In this document: positions 12,126-27,321 of the stretch, in pieces
Layout: every line of letters begins with the position of its first letter
Position numbering within the stretch: position 1 is the first letter of the stretch
Notes under the pieces: model-generated
What the model was told of the DNA's origin: nothing
Seen by the model: the letters and a program-made list of their open reading frames with translations, nothing else
Database searches by the model: none
From: Azolla pinnata
Lineage: Eukaryota; Streptophyta; Polypodiopsida; Salviniales; Salviniaceae
Assembly (NCBI GenBank): GCA_037176905.1
Contig: JBBBWG010028168.1
Location: 14,826 to 59,048, forward strand
Direction: 5' to 3'
Length of the DNA stretch: 44,223 nucleotides
Program-made: the position numbers and the translations under genes

Positions 12126-13371
12126 TGGGCCTGAATGGTAGCTTTACTATTGCGCAGACGGTGATGGCGATGCAGATGCAGGTGGAGGGGTCTGAAGACG
12201 GAAGGAGAAGGAGACCAAGACGAGAACGAGGAACGAAGAAGAAGAAGAAGAAGAAGCCTGGGTGACGACGATGGCGACGGTAGAATCTAACGGAAGTGAT
12301 CCCTTCGAAGAAACGAAACTCCCCGTGAAGAAGATGGAGATGGCGGCTTTGAATTGTGATTTTGCTTTTGTTTTTTGCTGCGTCTTTCATTGCACGACAC
12401 CTACAAAACAGTACATGTAGAAACCCTAAACCCTAACCCTAACGACATAAGCTTTATGTGCAACACAGCTCAGTATAAGAGTTGCAAGACTGTCACTGGT
12501 TTGGTAACAAGATCATGCCAAGATGATGATGAGAATGGGCACCCCAAAGCCTGAATATTTACCAATTACTGAGTGTATTCATGTGCAAATTTGGCTTCAT
12601 TCAAGCTCCAGATTGGTTGCGAGCTTCAGCAGTGGCTTCATCCGTCAAATGAAACCTTTGCCTCGCATATGTACACAGGCAGAAAAAATGCGAGGCGAGA
12701 TAGACTGGCCAATCTACAACAATTATGGCCAGTTTCAGCTGAAAACCACTCACAACGATTGATGGTTAGCATTGGTTGCAGAAACATAGCAGACACCACG
12801 CTCATGTAGTCTCAGCAGAAATCAAAACCAGACAACAGATCTTCAGTATAGATCGATCAAATTTATCAAAACCTGACTACATGTAGAAACCAAACCACAA
12901 GCCGAGGGCAAAGAATTCCCTTTTATGAATTTTAATCTTACATTGGCTCAAATTCCCTTGGCTCCATCAACCACACCATCAGCGAGGGCACAGCTCAGAG
13001 AAGAAAATTTCCGCATTCTCTTAACATGCTAACAGATTAGGAGAGCATCTAATGATTTAATATCGGAGAAAACATCAAAGCCATCCCAGTTTACTTCTGT
13101 AAATGCAACCATCAAAAGGGATCATTATACTCAAAAAAAAAAACTCAAACTGACATCCATTTTTTTCCAACTTGAATAATATTCTCCAATCCTCAGACCT
13201 ATGAAGTACCATCGCGTAACAATAAGAAAACTAAATTAAACAAGAAGGGCGTCTCAACAACGTTCGTAATTCTTCGGAAACTCTTACACCAAAAAAAGGG
13301 GAAGCAAGTAACAAAAGCTGCTAATGAGATGATTGCAGATATGGGCCGGGGTCAGACGAGTTTAAGTACAT
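12126..13371. promoter_or_regulatory. ADF leader/promoter and 3' flank of RPL8
   Basis: The part up to about 12400 is probably ADF 5' untranslated region and includes a GAAGAA run at 12236-12256. A telo-box cluster follows at 12421. Farther right the sequence is probably RPL8 3' untranslated region and spacer. No gene is recognised. Confidence 0.5.
12421..12443 (+). promoter_or_regulatory. Telo-box cluster upstream of ADF
   Basis: AAACCCTAAACCCTAACCCT plus AAC, three telomere-type units, about 300 bp upstream of the ADF start codon and so near the likely promoter. The role is inferred from known plant telo-boxes. Confidence 0.5.
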
Positions 13372-15288
<1,917 letters not shown>

Positions 15289-15381
15289 GGCCAAGTCGCA
15301 AGGGTCAGACGAGTAGCTCGGGAAAGGGAGGGCGACGGGGAAGGAAGGAAGCGATCGAGCCGGAGCTCGGATCTGTGCAGA

Positions 15382-15458
15382 ATTAGGGTTTCTGCAGAGA
15401 GCTTCCAGGAAGGAATATAAGGTCGATGATGATGGTGAAGGAAGAAGAGCTAGGGTTT
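15382..15458 (-). promoter_or_regulatory. Telo-box pair at the RPL8 promoter/leader
   Basis: On the minus strand AAACCCTAAT (15382-15391) and AAACCCTA (15451-15458) lie 94-170 bp upstream of the RPL8 ATG. Telo-boxes near the transcription start are a known hallmark of plant ribosomal-protein genes. Confidence 0.65.
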
Positions 15459-16660
15459 GGGTTCTACTCTTGAAGACACGGTTCTCAGCGGCATCGGACG
15501 GTCCGTGTTTGATCTCCGGGATCGGACGGTTCTCGATGGTTCTCCTGTTTCCAAGCCCTAAAAATCCAAATATTGCATATTTGTCCGCTGCCTTCCGAAG
15601 CCAAAAGAAAGAACGCATGATGAGAAACCAGAATGAACAAATCTCTTCTGGATTCTTCTAATCATTTTGAGCTGTAGAATAGATATTGCGATGCAAGCCG
15701 TTATAGCGCGCATGGATTGAATCTGGAGGAGGATTATCGGCATGGAATCGGTCGGGTTGGGTCGATCTTCAGTTATTGTGCAATCGGAGAGGGGGCAAGA
15801 GTCGAGTGGGAGGCAGAAATGATCGACTCGATGCCAGCTGACGATGGAGAAAACAACTGCGTTTCCCAGTATGTACGATAAATCCTTGTGTTTGTGCAGC
15901 GAGTTTAACGGGAATTCCCCATGCCCTAGTATCACAATGAGCCGTAAGCTTCTGAACAAAGAAGTATCGAACCGGAAAATAGCGCGTTTGATCGGAGAGA
16001 TATGACTGGAAACTCTGCCGGATTCGCGACTTGTTCGAGAACGAGATAGAAGGTGAGAACGCGTTGTGACATTATGGCGAAAAGCTCTCGCATCTTATAG
16101 ACTTTGATTTGTAACGAGTCCACCAACTTGCGTTCTAGCTAGGCTTACCGCGACATGCATGGGCTTAAACGTATTTCTCCTTTGCGATTATAACCGATTA
16201 ATATCAATAGAAGCTCTTGCAGTTCCTTGGTAGCAAAGGTCGGCTCACACCATGTAGTATGGGTTGTCGATCGACTGGGATGATTCGATTTGGATTGCAG
16301 TCATAGCCATGTTATTATCGAATTCAGATTCCAGTCACTTCGGCTTGATCTTTTTCTTCTTCCTGTGAAGCAACGGGGAATCTTATTCGAGCTCTCAGTT
16401 TACCGACCCAAGCTTATGTCATATTAACAGGTTTCGAACCCACGACCTTGTCTGTCGACCCTGCATGACTTTCTAGGACTTGAGCAAAGATCTCTCCACA
16501 ATAATAGTTGGCTTCTGTTTGTCCGATATATACGCAAGTGCCAAAGTTGTTCTCAGATGCTTCAAGGCATGTCTGCGTGTTTCATCGATCGAATGTCGTA
16601 ATACCACACCTGGGGGTTTATTGTCATCAAAGCATGTATGGGAATTATGAATGCGTTTAG
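15459..16660. other. Divergent intergenic region between RPL8 and the cysteine protease
   Basis: No gene recognised. It probably contains the RPL8 promoter on the left. Box-B-like GGTTCGAAACC occurs on the minus strand at 16430-16440 without a foldable tRNA around it. Confidence 0.5.
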
Positions 16661-16925
16661 GTGATCAATACGTACATACATACAAGACATACATATGCAC
16701 ATATGCACCTACGTACATCCAGACAAACATACATACACACAGAGACGCACCTACATACATACATACATACATACATGCATGCATGCATGCATACATACAT
16801 ACATACATACATGCATGCATGCATACATATGCAAATACTTGGTACACAACGCACATACATCCATAATACGTACGCGTACATGCATCGTACATATACGCTC
16901 ATACCTACGTACATACATTAGTATA
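16660..16925. repeat. ACAT/GCAT compound microsatellite, about 265 bp
   Basis: Long runs of ACATACAT and ATGCATGC units. It produces many spurious Tyr/His/Thr open frames on both strands. It ends about 145 bp before the cysteine-protease start codon and so lies in the likely promoter. Confidence 0.95.
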
Positions 16926-16991
16926 TACTAAATTGGCTTTGCATGTCCACCTGTCTTCTTTCTGCCTTGCAATCACTCGCTCCAAGCTTCC

Positions 16992-17037
16992 ATTAGGGTT
17001 TCCTCAGTTCGCCGCTACTGAGAGATTAGGGTTTCCT
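16992..17037 (+). promoter_or_regulatory. Duplicated ATTAGGGTTTCCT telo-box in protease leader
   Basis: ATTAGGGTTTCCT occurs at 16992-17004 and again at 17025-17037, 34-80 bp before the protease ATG. These are reverse telo-boxes, likely at or near the transcription start. Confidence 0.5.
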
Positions 17038-17070
17038 GCTGTGCCGGCACGAGGGGAATTTCCAGCAGCC

Positions 17071-19029
<1,959 letters not shown>

Positions 19030-20272
19030 CTTATCATCACTATCGGTAACATCAAACGAAGGACTTTCTAGCAATCTCATGTCTGCTCCATCCGTCGGTC
19101 GAGTCGACCAACGAGCTTGAATCGGCAGTTTGGTTCATTGATGGGAGAGCCAAGGTTTGAGGGATCGTTTCGTCAGATTCCCTTTCCTTTGTAGAATATG
19201 TAGGTGGTGTTTTACCGTCTTCTATGCTTTCCGGTTCCATGTTTGGGGTCAATAATGTGGAATAGAGGCCAAATAGAGTTAGTTGTACTTAACTGTGGTG
19301 ATTATATCAATGTGATAGTTTTTGTTGTTTGATGTAACGGTAGCCGTTGCACGTGGAACACCTCACTGTTCGTGGAGAGGAGGGCCAAAGTCTCTATTAA
19401 CTACAAATGTTCGATGCTATACAAATAAGCGGAACTACACGTTTAACTCTGCTCTTTGTAGTTGGTGACTTTTGCCTTGAGCAACATAAAGAATGCCAGC
19501 TTCTGTTTGATATCCCAGATGTTGATTACCAGCACGTTTCTCACCCGACCTAAAAGTAGCGAGGGCCGATGCGTATCCCAGCCGCTTTAATTGAGCAAAT
19601 CACGCAAAAAAATTCGCCCCTCCAGAGACGAGATTGGATCGACATGTTGGTCATCGCTAGCCTTCGCACACACACTTGTACTCGGTGTAGCTCGTAACTT
19701 CCATGATTGCTCGACCAACGACGAGGAATACGTTGATTCGAGTTGATTGCTCCAGCACAACTCGATGCCAACAGTGGTGTTGAGTATCTGTCGAATCGAT
19801 AATCGATAAATGTATTGTCAATCTTAATTATTGTTTTACTGTACTGTGATCCGATGAGATTAATTATTCGTTAAACTAAACGTACCGCGATCTTGCGAAT
19901 CGAATCGATTCATTACACACGCGTTGCGAATCCAATGGATCGATTCGTTAAATGTGCCGTTGCGATCCTGTTAATCGATTCATCGAAACGTACTACGATC
20001 TTATTCACTGTGATCGATCCGACTAATCACACACATAACAACAACTCTTCTTCTGAAGATCTGGCAATTTGAGCTAAAAACTAACAAAAGTTACTAAACT
20101 CTTCTTCTTCTTCTTCTTCTTCTTCTTCTTCTGATCGAAGATCTGGCAATTTGAGCCAAAAAAAAACTAACAAAATTTGGGTCTTTTCCATTCTTTCTTT
20201 TGATGTGTAACCGTTTCCTGTGTCTGTGTTTGAGCGAGCGAGCGAGAGAGAGAGAGAGAGGGACAGCGAGCG
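19030..20272. other. Intergenic region with degenerate CGATTC-rich and TTC repeats
   Basis: Begins with the protease 3' flank. At about 19780-20030 there is a degenerate repeat rich in CGAATCGATTCATT-like words. At 20041-20180 a segment is duplicated (AAGATCTGGCAATTTGAGC followed by AAAAACTAACAAAA, twice) around a TTC run at 20100-20133. A GA-rich tract lies at 20230-20262. No gene is recognised. Confidence 0.6.
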
Positions 20273-20611
20273 ATGGCCGCTTCACATTCCTTTCATGCTC
20301 CGCCTTCCCCGTCGTCTTTCTCCTTCTGGGGTTATGGCCCACTCCTCCCTGCAGTGTTAGATGATCTCGCAGTGAATTTCATCTTAGAACAAGCCGCAGC
20401 AGCAGCTGGACAAGAAGAAGAGGAGGAGGAGGAGGAGGAGGAGGAGGAGGAGGAAGAGGAAGAGGAAGAGGAAGAGGAAGAGGAAGAAGAGGAGGAAGAG
20501 GCGGCGGAGGAGGAGGAGAAGGAGGAGGAGGAGGAGGAGGTGGAAGACGAGGAAGGAGGAGAAGAGGAAGGAGAGACTTGGCGGGCCTCATGGCCAATTG
20601 TTGTAACGTGA
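20273..20611 (+). CDS. Upstream ORF with long poly-Glu tract, overlapping the next CDS
   Basis: A 112-codon frame starting MAASHSFHAPPSPSS in a good start context (GCGATGGCC). Its second half is a Glu run encoded by a GAG/GAA repeat (20411-20560). It overlaps the start of the membrane coiled-coil gene by 22 nt in another frame. It could be an upstream ORF in that gene's leader, a separate N-terminus cut off by a repeat-length error, or a chance frame. The segment VLDDLAVNFILE faintly resembles the N-terminal box of decapping enzyme Dcp2 (LLDDLCSRFVLN), too little for a call. Confidence 0.3.
   Translation: MAASHSFHAPPSPSSFSFWGYGPLLPAVLDDLAVNFILEQAAAAAGQEEEEEEEEEEEEEEEEEEEEEEEEEEEEEAAEEEEKEEEEEEVEDEEGGEEEGETWRASWPIVVT
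20411..20560. repeat. GAG/GAA microsatellite, about 150 bp
   Basis: A purine-only run of GAG and GAA triplets, poly-Glu in the plus frame and poly-Ser or poly-Pro on the other strand. It ends 30 bp before the coiled-coil gene's start codon. Confidence 0.95.
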
Positions 20612-21021
20612 GTGATGGCGCCAGATGCTACACGAGGGTCGCTCTCCTCATCTGTTCCTGCAACCTCGTGGCCATGGCGCTCCTCCTCTACACGCTCTTC
20701 CGCTCCGCTTCTTCGTCTTCCTCTTCCATCTCTGCTTCCAGGCTCTCTCCCTCGTGGAGTCACCCTCCTGGTAAATGGGCATATCCTCATGTGCTGGCAC
20801 GATACCCATGCATGCAGCATCTTATCCGCCATTCATCCACAAATCACTATACCTGTCTAGGCAGATATACATGTATGTATGTCCAATGCCAACCTGTGGC
20901 TCAATCCCGTGCATGCATTCATGTGGTTTATGTACGTGCATCAGCCATTGCCGACACACTCTCAAGTGTACTAGTTATGTGCATACATAGTAGCACTTCC
21001 GAATGTCTTGCTTCACGTGAT

Positions 21022-21056
<35 letters not shown>

Positions 21057-22577
21057 GTTGGGCATGGCTATTGATTGAAGGCACAAAGCCGCATATTTGC
21101 TGTAACTGATATGTATGCATGTATGCAATGCGTGAATGCGTGATGTGTGTGTGTGTATGATGAGTGTGCTGGAGATTTGCCATGTCAATAATGAGGAGAA
21201 GGTGATTGAATACATGTAATTTGCACAGTATTTTGTACCTTAATGCCTCTACTATCCAGGTACTGTTTATTCATGCACGAAGCGTCGATCCAGTTATCTG
21301 TATGATATGTATGACTTGTGTGGCATACTAAAGTACGATTGGACACACATAGAAGTGGCACATATGATTCGTGCATCAAATGATATGCATACTAATACCA
21401 TAATTTATGCCTGTCCTACTTGCGTGTTTATCTCAGATTGGATTTTTTCACTCAGCAAATATGTAGTCATGATCTGCACGGTAGTAGTTGAATATTATGC
21501 ATTCGGGTGCTTCAATTTGAGACCAATTAATTATCACATAGCCCAAAAACATACATGCTTTGTTGCATCCATAACTCGCGAAGCTGTGATTAACATTTCG
21601 AATTTAGAAAATTTCCAGTAGTTATGAAGCAGAGGGCTGAAACCGAAGCAGAAATGCATTTACGAGAATCGTATGAAGCTCGAAGAGCGATGGAACCTGT
21701 AGAGCTCATCAGAAGGGTTGGGTCGCGATCCCTTTCGAAGCACTCATGGGCATCTATTTATCTTTTATTCCTTCCCCCGATCTAGATATGTCATGATGCT
21801 TGGTGTCTGTTGGAATATGGTTCACAGGTGAAGGAGATACAAGAAGAGTCGAATCAAGCAGAGCTGGCAAATGCAAGGAAAGTTTCGGCAAGATTGAAAT
21901 ATGCGGCAGAGCTCTCGGACAAGTTACAGAAGCTGAAAGAGGCTAGTCCCAGTAAAAATGAGAAAGGTAATTAACTGATGATTTGCTTGTTTCTAGTAAC
22001 AACGCGTGGTGAGACTAGTAGTGGTGAGACTAGTAGTTCCCTAGCACCACCGTCGAAAGCAGTGCCTTTTAGCATACACTGGCAATCCACACAAGATTGG
22101 TTTCCAACTCATTAATAAACTTTTACAAAATCAAACTGGATTTTAATAATGTCATCTCAAACCCCCTGAAACGAGGTGAGATGGGAAGCTTGTTGGTGTG
22201 GGATGGGTGGAAACAATTGCAGAGAAGATTATCTCAGAGTTGTTTCTCTGCAACCATAGACAAAATATGTAGTCAAATATTCTGATATTCTTCAACCCAT
22301 AATGTAGCTTCTATTAGAATGGAGCTCTGCATATGATTCAACAACGAAAGACAAATCGTAACTGTAAAGTTTCTCTAGTAGGTCATGTGGCTTTTACTTC
22401 CAACCATATAAAGATAGTGTACATGGCTTAAAAGAATTTAAAACCCAAATTAGGTAAAATTTTTAGCCTAGCTTTTGCTAAATGCTTTGCACTTACTGCT
22501 TTACAGCATTTGAAGAATGGCAAAGGAAGAATACAAAGGGGAAAAAGAATGGCAACTCTGCGCATAACAAGCCATGA
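20590..22577 (+). CDS. Small membrane-anchored coiled-coil protein, function unknown
   Basis: I do not recognise a named family. Exons 20590-20770, 21619-21716, 21828-21966 and 22507-22577 join with matching phases (181+98+139+71 nt) to 162 aa. The N-terminus MANCCNVSDGARCYTR is followed by one hydrophobic segment (VALLICSCNLVAMALLLYTLF, about residues 16-36), which predicts a single membrane span or signal anchor. A Ser-rich linker follows. Residues about 62-140 are highly charged with helical, coiled-coil character (KQRAETEAEMHLRESYEARR, VELIRRVKEIQEESNQAELA, LSDKLQKLKEA). The tail is Lys/Asn-rich. The codon-preserving splice sites and the amphipathic periodicity argue for a real gene. The start is uncertain because of the overlapping upstream poly-Glu frame. 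Confidence 0.72.
21012..21056. repeat. CT dinucleotide repeat in intron 1 of the coiled-coil gene
   Basis: Uninterrupted (CT)n run, seen directly. Confidence 0.9.
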
Positions 22578-23871
22578 CAAATCGATGAATATACGTCATC
22601 ATTCCATCGTTGATGGCTTTTTGTGGAAGAAATTTGGAGCAGCTCTTATATCTTGATAGAATACAGGAGATATGGCTAACATGGAAAAGAGACTAACCAA
22701 ACTCGAATCATATTAAGCCACATGAGTTCTTATTATCAATACTTGAAGGTGACTGATCAATACATGAGAATCACACAGCAAAGCAACACCCTTCGCATCA
22801 CAAGTGCATTATGTACATGCACTGGAAAAGACAAAATAGATCCGGAGTAGGTAGTTCTCATTTTGCAAAATATAACCATTGTAATGTTCTCTTCGACATG
22901 GTCTTATAAGGGCCATGTCTTATAAGGGTTGAGGAAAACACATACAATATTTGCAGGTGTGTAAAAGAATAAGCTCCATCGATATCTATAATGTGTGATT
23001 TCCAAAATGTAATTTCTGGCTAAAGCAAAGTCATTTGCATTACCGTCTGAGCAGTCATGAACATTTCAAGATGTTAAAACATCAAGGTAAGGGGATGATT
23101 CAAAGGAAGTTTTAGTCTCATCACCCATTTTGCCCACACATGCTTCTCATAGATCTGAAGCATGTAAGTGCATGTTCATTAGTTACAATAACCCTAAACC
23201 CTAAACCCTAAACGTCAAAAAACTTTACTAAATTTCATTGACATAAACCTTTTTATTTGGCAAGTGTTAGGTAATAAGGTGACCACAGGTGCTATGGTTA
23301 GTGTCTTCTTATTTTGAATTCCATAAACCCTGAACCCTACACATGATTGTCTAGAAATTATTAAAATTATTTCCATCTCCACCTCTGTAAAAAATTGCCA
23401 TTCCCATTGTTTCTTTTCATGTCCAACTGATCTAAGGTCAATTTTCAAAGCTAGAACCATCATAACACTCAAATCTTTTCAACAGCTGATTTTTCATAAG
23501 TTTTTACGATGCATAAACCCCGTAACCCATAAGCCATATGAAAAAACAAGCATGATGTAAAACTAAGGACGATACTCCATTCAATGTATGGCATACATTG
23601 TATGCAGCAAGGGAAGGCATTCTCACAAAATATAAGTAGCATCTTTGGTCTTGAGCAGATTTTAGCTGCAAGAAACCTCTTTCACTTCTTTCTTTAAGCA
23701 TATTACTTATTATAGAAAATGAGAAGAGATTCATTGGTTGAAGCACACCAATGTGCGCGGCTTATGACTTTTCAAACTGTTGTACAGAGAGCTGCTACTA
23801 TGAGGTTATGTCCTCACCTTTGAGTTCATTTGTTTATTGAGCAGGCAAAATATGCATTCAAGGTTTCTTGT
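22578..23871. other. Convergent intergenic region
   Basis: Lies between the 3' ends of the coiled-coil gene (plus) and rhodanese A (minus). It contains a telomere-like tract at 23190-23213 and degenerate relatives at 23325 and 23515. No gene is seen. Confidence 0.6.
23190..23213 (+). repeat. Interstitial telomere-like repeat
   Basis: More than three units of AAACCCT in tandem, in the convergent spacer and so not at an obvious promoter. Confidence 0.8.
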
Positions 23872-26253
23872 TTAGAGTGATGATGTTGCATAACCATTTT
23901 GTACCCATGCAAGCCATCCGCCTGCCATGTCTTTGACACCAGTGAAGTCCTGATATGTAATATAATCATTTTATTGAGAATGTCCTTTTTAGAAGATATC
24001 ATATACTGCTGCTCCTGTCATCTTATTGGCTTTCCAAATATACATATGCAACGTATGATAAGGGCATACAATGCAAGGATTTCAGTTAATTAAAATTTAA
24101 AATCAAGTTTACAAACAGTATGCATGCTATGGATTTTGTATATACTGAAAGAAACTAGCAATAATTAAATCAAATGTGTGAACGCTATGCATACCATACA
24201 CACATATATATGCACAGATCTACCACATGTGAGACATATATAGATAGGTATACAGCAGGCAATATATGCATAGATGTGCAGCACGCAATATGCACATAGA
24301 TAAATAACATACAATATAAAACAAACACTAGCACTAACGCATGCATACCAAACAATGTACATATATTATCTCTCTCTCTATATATATATATAGATAGATT
24401 GATACATGCTGTGTATATATATCTACGCATATATGTAATACATGTCTGCATGTGTGTATATGTATAGTTACATACACAGATGCCGACATCCATACATACA
24501 TGCATTCATAAGCATGAGAATAACATACCAAGGCAACCATTTCTTTTGCAGCCATCAATGATCTCCTACCACTCTGGCATCCCTGAACATAAAAAAAGCA
24601 TTAGAATGGGAAGTTGGGATAGTGCTAGACTATACTATAAAGTTCTAATTCCCAATTCTCCTAGCATTAAATCAAGAAAAATACCACGATGATTTTTTCA
24701 TCTGTGCTGAACTTCTTTGAAACATCCTCCAGAAACGTTGGATTTTTCTCCATACCTATTAAGGCACAAAGATCCAGGGAAATTACATAAAAGATTATTC
24801 AGGGATTGGAAAAAGAATATGTATATAGTATGTATGATGCATATATGGGTCTATGTATCTAGTGTGTGTATGTATGTGTGTGTGTGTGTATATAAATAGA
24901 TACATACACACATATATAAAGAGAGATCCATGATGGCTAATTTAGGCACTCGAACATTCACTATAAACAGCTGTTTTTACCGTTTTCTCCTTTCAGCAAA
25001 TAGGGAATGTTAATGGCTCCTTCTACATGGCCTCCTATGTACTCTTCTGGTGTCCTGGAATGAAGCTATCTTTTTTCAATTGGAAATTTCAATAGATAAA
25101 ATCAAAAAGAACAGTGAAGTGTCAATACTACTCAATACATCGGATCAAGAACTGGTTTGCATGATTGATCTATGCTAAGGAACTAACAGATTTGGTATGA
25201 GTCTTTTTCACCTAGTATTCAGCTGTTTTGTAATCTTTCTGTCTATCCAGAGGTTTCATTGGTTTCATAACCTATAGAGCTCATTGACAGGGATGTGATA
25301 GCTAAGTCTAACTTCACCTGGCTCGAGATAAGGTGATGCAAAAGCAGTAAAACGTTGTGATTAAGATGTAGCTGAGATACAGTTTGGAGGATGAGGATGA
25401 TACAAATCGATCAGAGAATCAGTATTGCTTGAATCTGCCAACCAGACAAATTTTCACGAATATTCCATGGATCTCACCAATAGGACATACTTAACACTAA
25501 TCATGCTTGTATACCGATTTCATGTGTGTGCATACATGCATATATGCTAGTATACCCATCTCGTACATGCATGATTGGATTCACAGAGGACATAAATATG
25601 ATAGAGAGACCTGTTTGACGAGTATTCATTTCATTTGTGTTGTATTCATCATCTGAAGACTTTCTGTTCCCTCTTTCATGGAGAGACCCATTTGTATATC
25701 ATGAATAATCTTATCCTTTTCAATCTATGTACCATCTAAAATCAGCTTCTCATATTTTCTATTTGACATTCGCCAGGCAATTTTTTTGTTGTATTTGCAT
25801 CTCTGTTTATAATCTCATTACTAATGATCGAATACGCGCAACTCGCGCACAATTGTACATTTTGTCTTATGGGCCATATCAGCCTATGAAGACATCAATG
25901 CATCATTCTTTCTTTCTCTTCTCTCTCTCTCTTTTTCTCTCATTAACATCGAAGACAATGAAAGCCAGGTTTTTTAAACTACACATTACCTCACATCAAG
26001 GTACTTGAAGCCTTCTTGTGCTAGCAACTGGTGAGCAACTTCCACAGAGACACTGAGAGGAGGAGAGAGACTTTCAGATCTGTGTCAAACAACAAAACAC
26101 AAAATTGATCCCCCCCCCCCAAAAAAAAAGGATGATTGTGAGAAATGAAGAGCAAAACAAAATTAGAGAAAATGAGGGATTAGATTCAGAAAGAAAAAAA
26201 AAACAGAAGAGGAGAAGAAGGAAAACCCACGAGGTGGTGGTCGATGATGCCAT
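23872..26253 (-). CDS. Single-domain rhodanese sulfurtransferase, copy A (STR16-18 type)
   Basis: Rhodaneses move sulfane sulfur through a Cys persulfide. Six minus-strand exons, 26231-26253, 25990-26079, 24981-25054, 24685-24755, 24529-24582 and 23872-23949, give 129 aa, the size of plant single-domain STR proteins. Motifs: EGFKYLDVRTPEEY, GHVEGAINIPYLL, FLEDVSKKFSTDEKIIV, the active loop GCQSGRRS with catalytic Cys and closing Arg (CxxxxR), and GVKDMAGGWLAWVQNG. Exons 3-6 have the same lengths as those of copy B next door, so the two arose by tandem duplication. The short N-terminus (MASSTTTS) is inferred by analogy with copy B; an upstream in-frame ATG at 26368-26370 would add 39 residues. 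It is not clear whether it is cytosolic or plastid-targeted. Confidence 0.88.
24180..24510. repeat. TA/CATA-rich microsatellite region in rhodanese A intron 5
   Basis: Interleaved ATATAT, ACATACAT, CTCTCT and GATAGATA units. It produces only spurious Tyr/Cys/Ile frames. Confidence 0.8.
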
Positions 26254-27321
26254 GGTGAGCCTGTCAAAGGAAAGCGCCCCTCGGTGTGGGATTTGCTTGG
26301 AGCAGGGGAGATACAGCAGAAAAATAGATCTCCCAGGAATGCCCTTGGGGTTTTCTTTATTTGCAAACATGTCCTTGGCACAAATGGAAGAGTCACTCAC
26401 TTTGAGCAACAATCAGAAGTATGAATAGAGAGAGGCTCGTGATCTGATTAACACAACGAAGTAGACGAAGAACACACCGTCGATCTCAATCGCTCTGCAA
26501 AGCGTTTAGCACATGCGTACTGGATCGTATTTTTTCAGTATGAGACTGGGAAATCGGCGTATGTAAACGTATATGGGAAGGGCAACAACATGTACGAGAT
26601 TGGAAGGGGAGTAGTGTAGGAAGCGTTTCTAGGAGCCTTTCACCGGTTCATTTTGTTACACGATGCACGCTGACGATCAAACAGAAATTGCAACCTCTAT
26701 TCTGGGTTGTCATCGAATCTTCGAGCCATTATGTATGTGTACTATGAGTGAAGGTTAATTCAACGAGTTACGTAATACACAAAATTGATTTCCCACAGTG
26801 GAAATCTGACCATTCGTACATTAAGCCGATTCGTGACAATCGGAAGCTGATCGTTTATAGATTCGCTCGATTTGCTACAATGGAAAGCGGATCGTTGATA
26901 TATTAACTTTGATTTTCAAAAATTGAAAGCTGATCCTTAATCTACTGAATTGATCGATTTTTGACACTTGAAAGCTGATCATTAATCTATTGAATCGATT
27001 GATTTCTGACAATTGAAAGCCGTTCATTAGTCTATGGAATAGAATTGCAACAATGGAAACCTGATCATTAATACGTTAATTCGATTTACAACAACTGAAA
27101 GCTTGATTTGCAACGATCGAAAGCTGATCATATATATATATCAACACGATTTGCACCAATTGTTCAACGCTGTTCATTAAAAATATATCAATCGAAAGCT
27201 GCTCCAACAATTATTTCACCTTTTTTTTTCCTGCAATACGCTCGATCGTGTTCTTTTATTTGAATTCAGATCATTCCACATGCCAACGTCGGATCCACAT
27301 ACGTTCTAATCTTTTTTCCTT
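26254..27321. other. Spacer between the tandem rhodaneses (promoter side of copy A)
   Basis: About 1.07 kb. The left half should contain the copy A promoter. The right half is a degenerate minisatellite (26820-27200). No other gene is seen. Confidence 0.6.
26820..27200. repeat. Degenerate minisatellite, unit about 40-50 bp
   Basis: The word pattern GATTT-(4-6 nt)-ACAAT-TGAAAGCTGATC-ATTAAT recurs roughly eight times with drift. Examples are GCTACAATGGAAAGCGGATC, TTTTGACACTTGAAAGCTGA, TTCTGACAATTGAAAGCCG and GCAACAATGGAAACCTGATC. Confidence 0.8.

Noticed and set aside
16425..16500. tRNA or LTR primer-binding site around GGTTTCGAACC
   Set aside because: No cloverleaf and no LTR pair or retroelement coding sequence nearby.
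16651..16931. Overlapping Tyr/His/Thr/Cys-rich open frames on both strands
   Set aside because: Produced by the ACAT/GCAT microsatellite; all six frames stay open because the repeat lacks stops.
20332..20832. Poly-Ser minus-strand frame
   Set aside because: Reverse reading of the GAG/GAA repeat.
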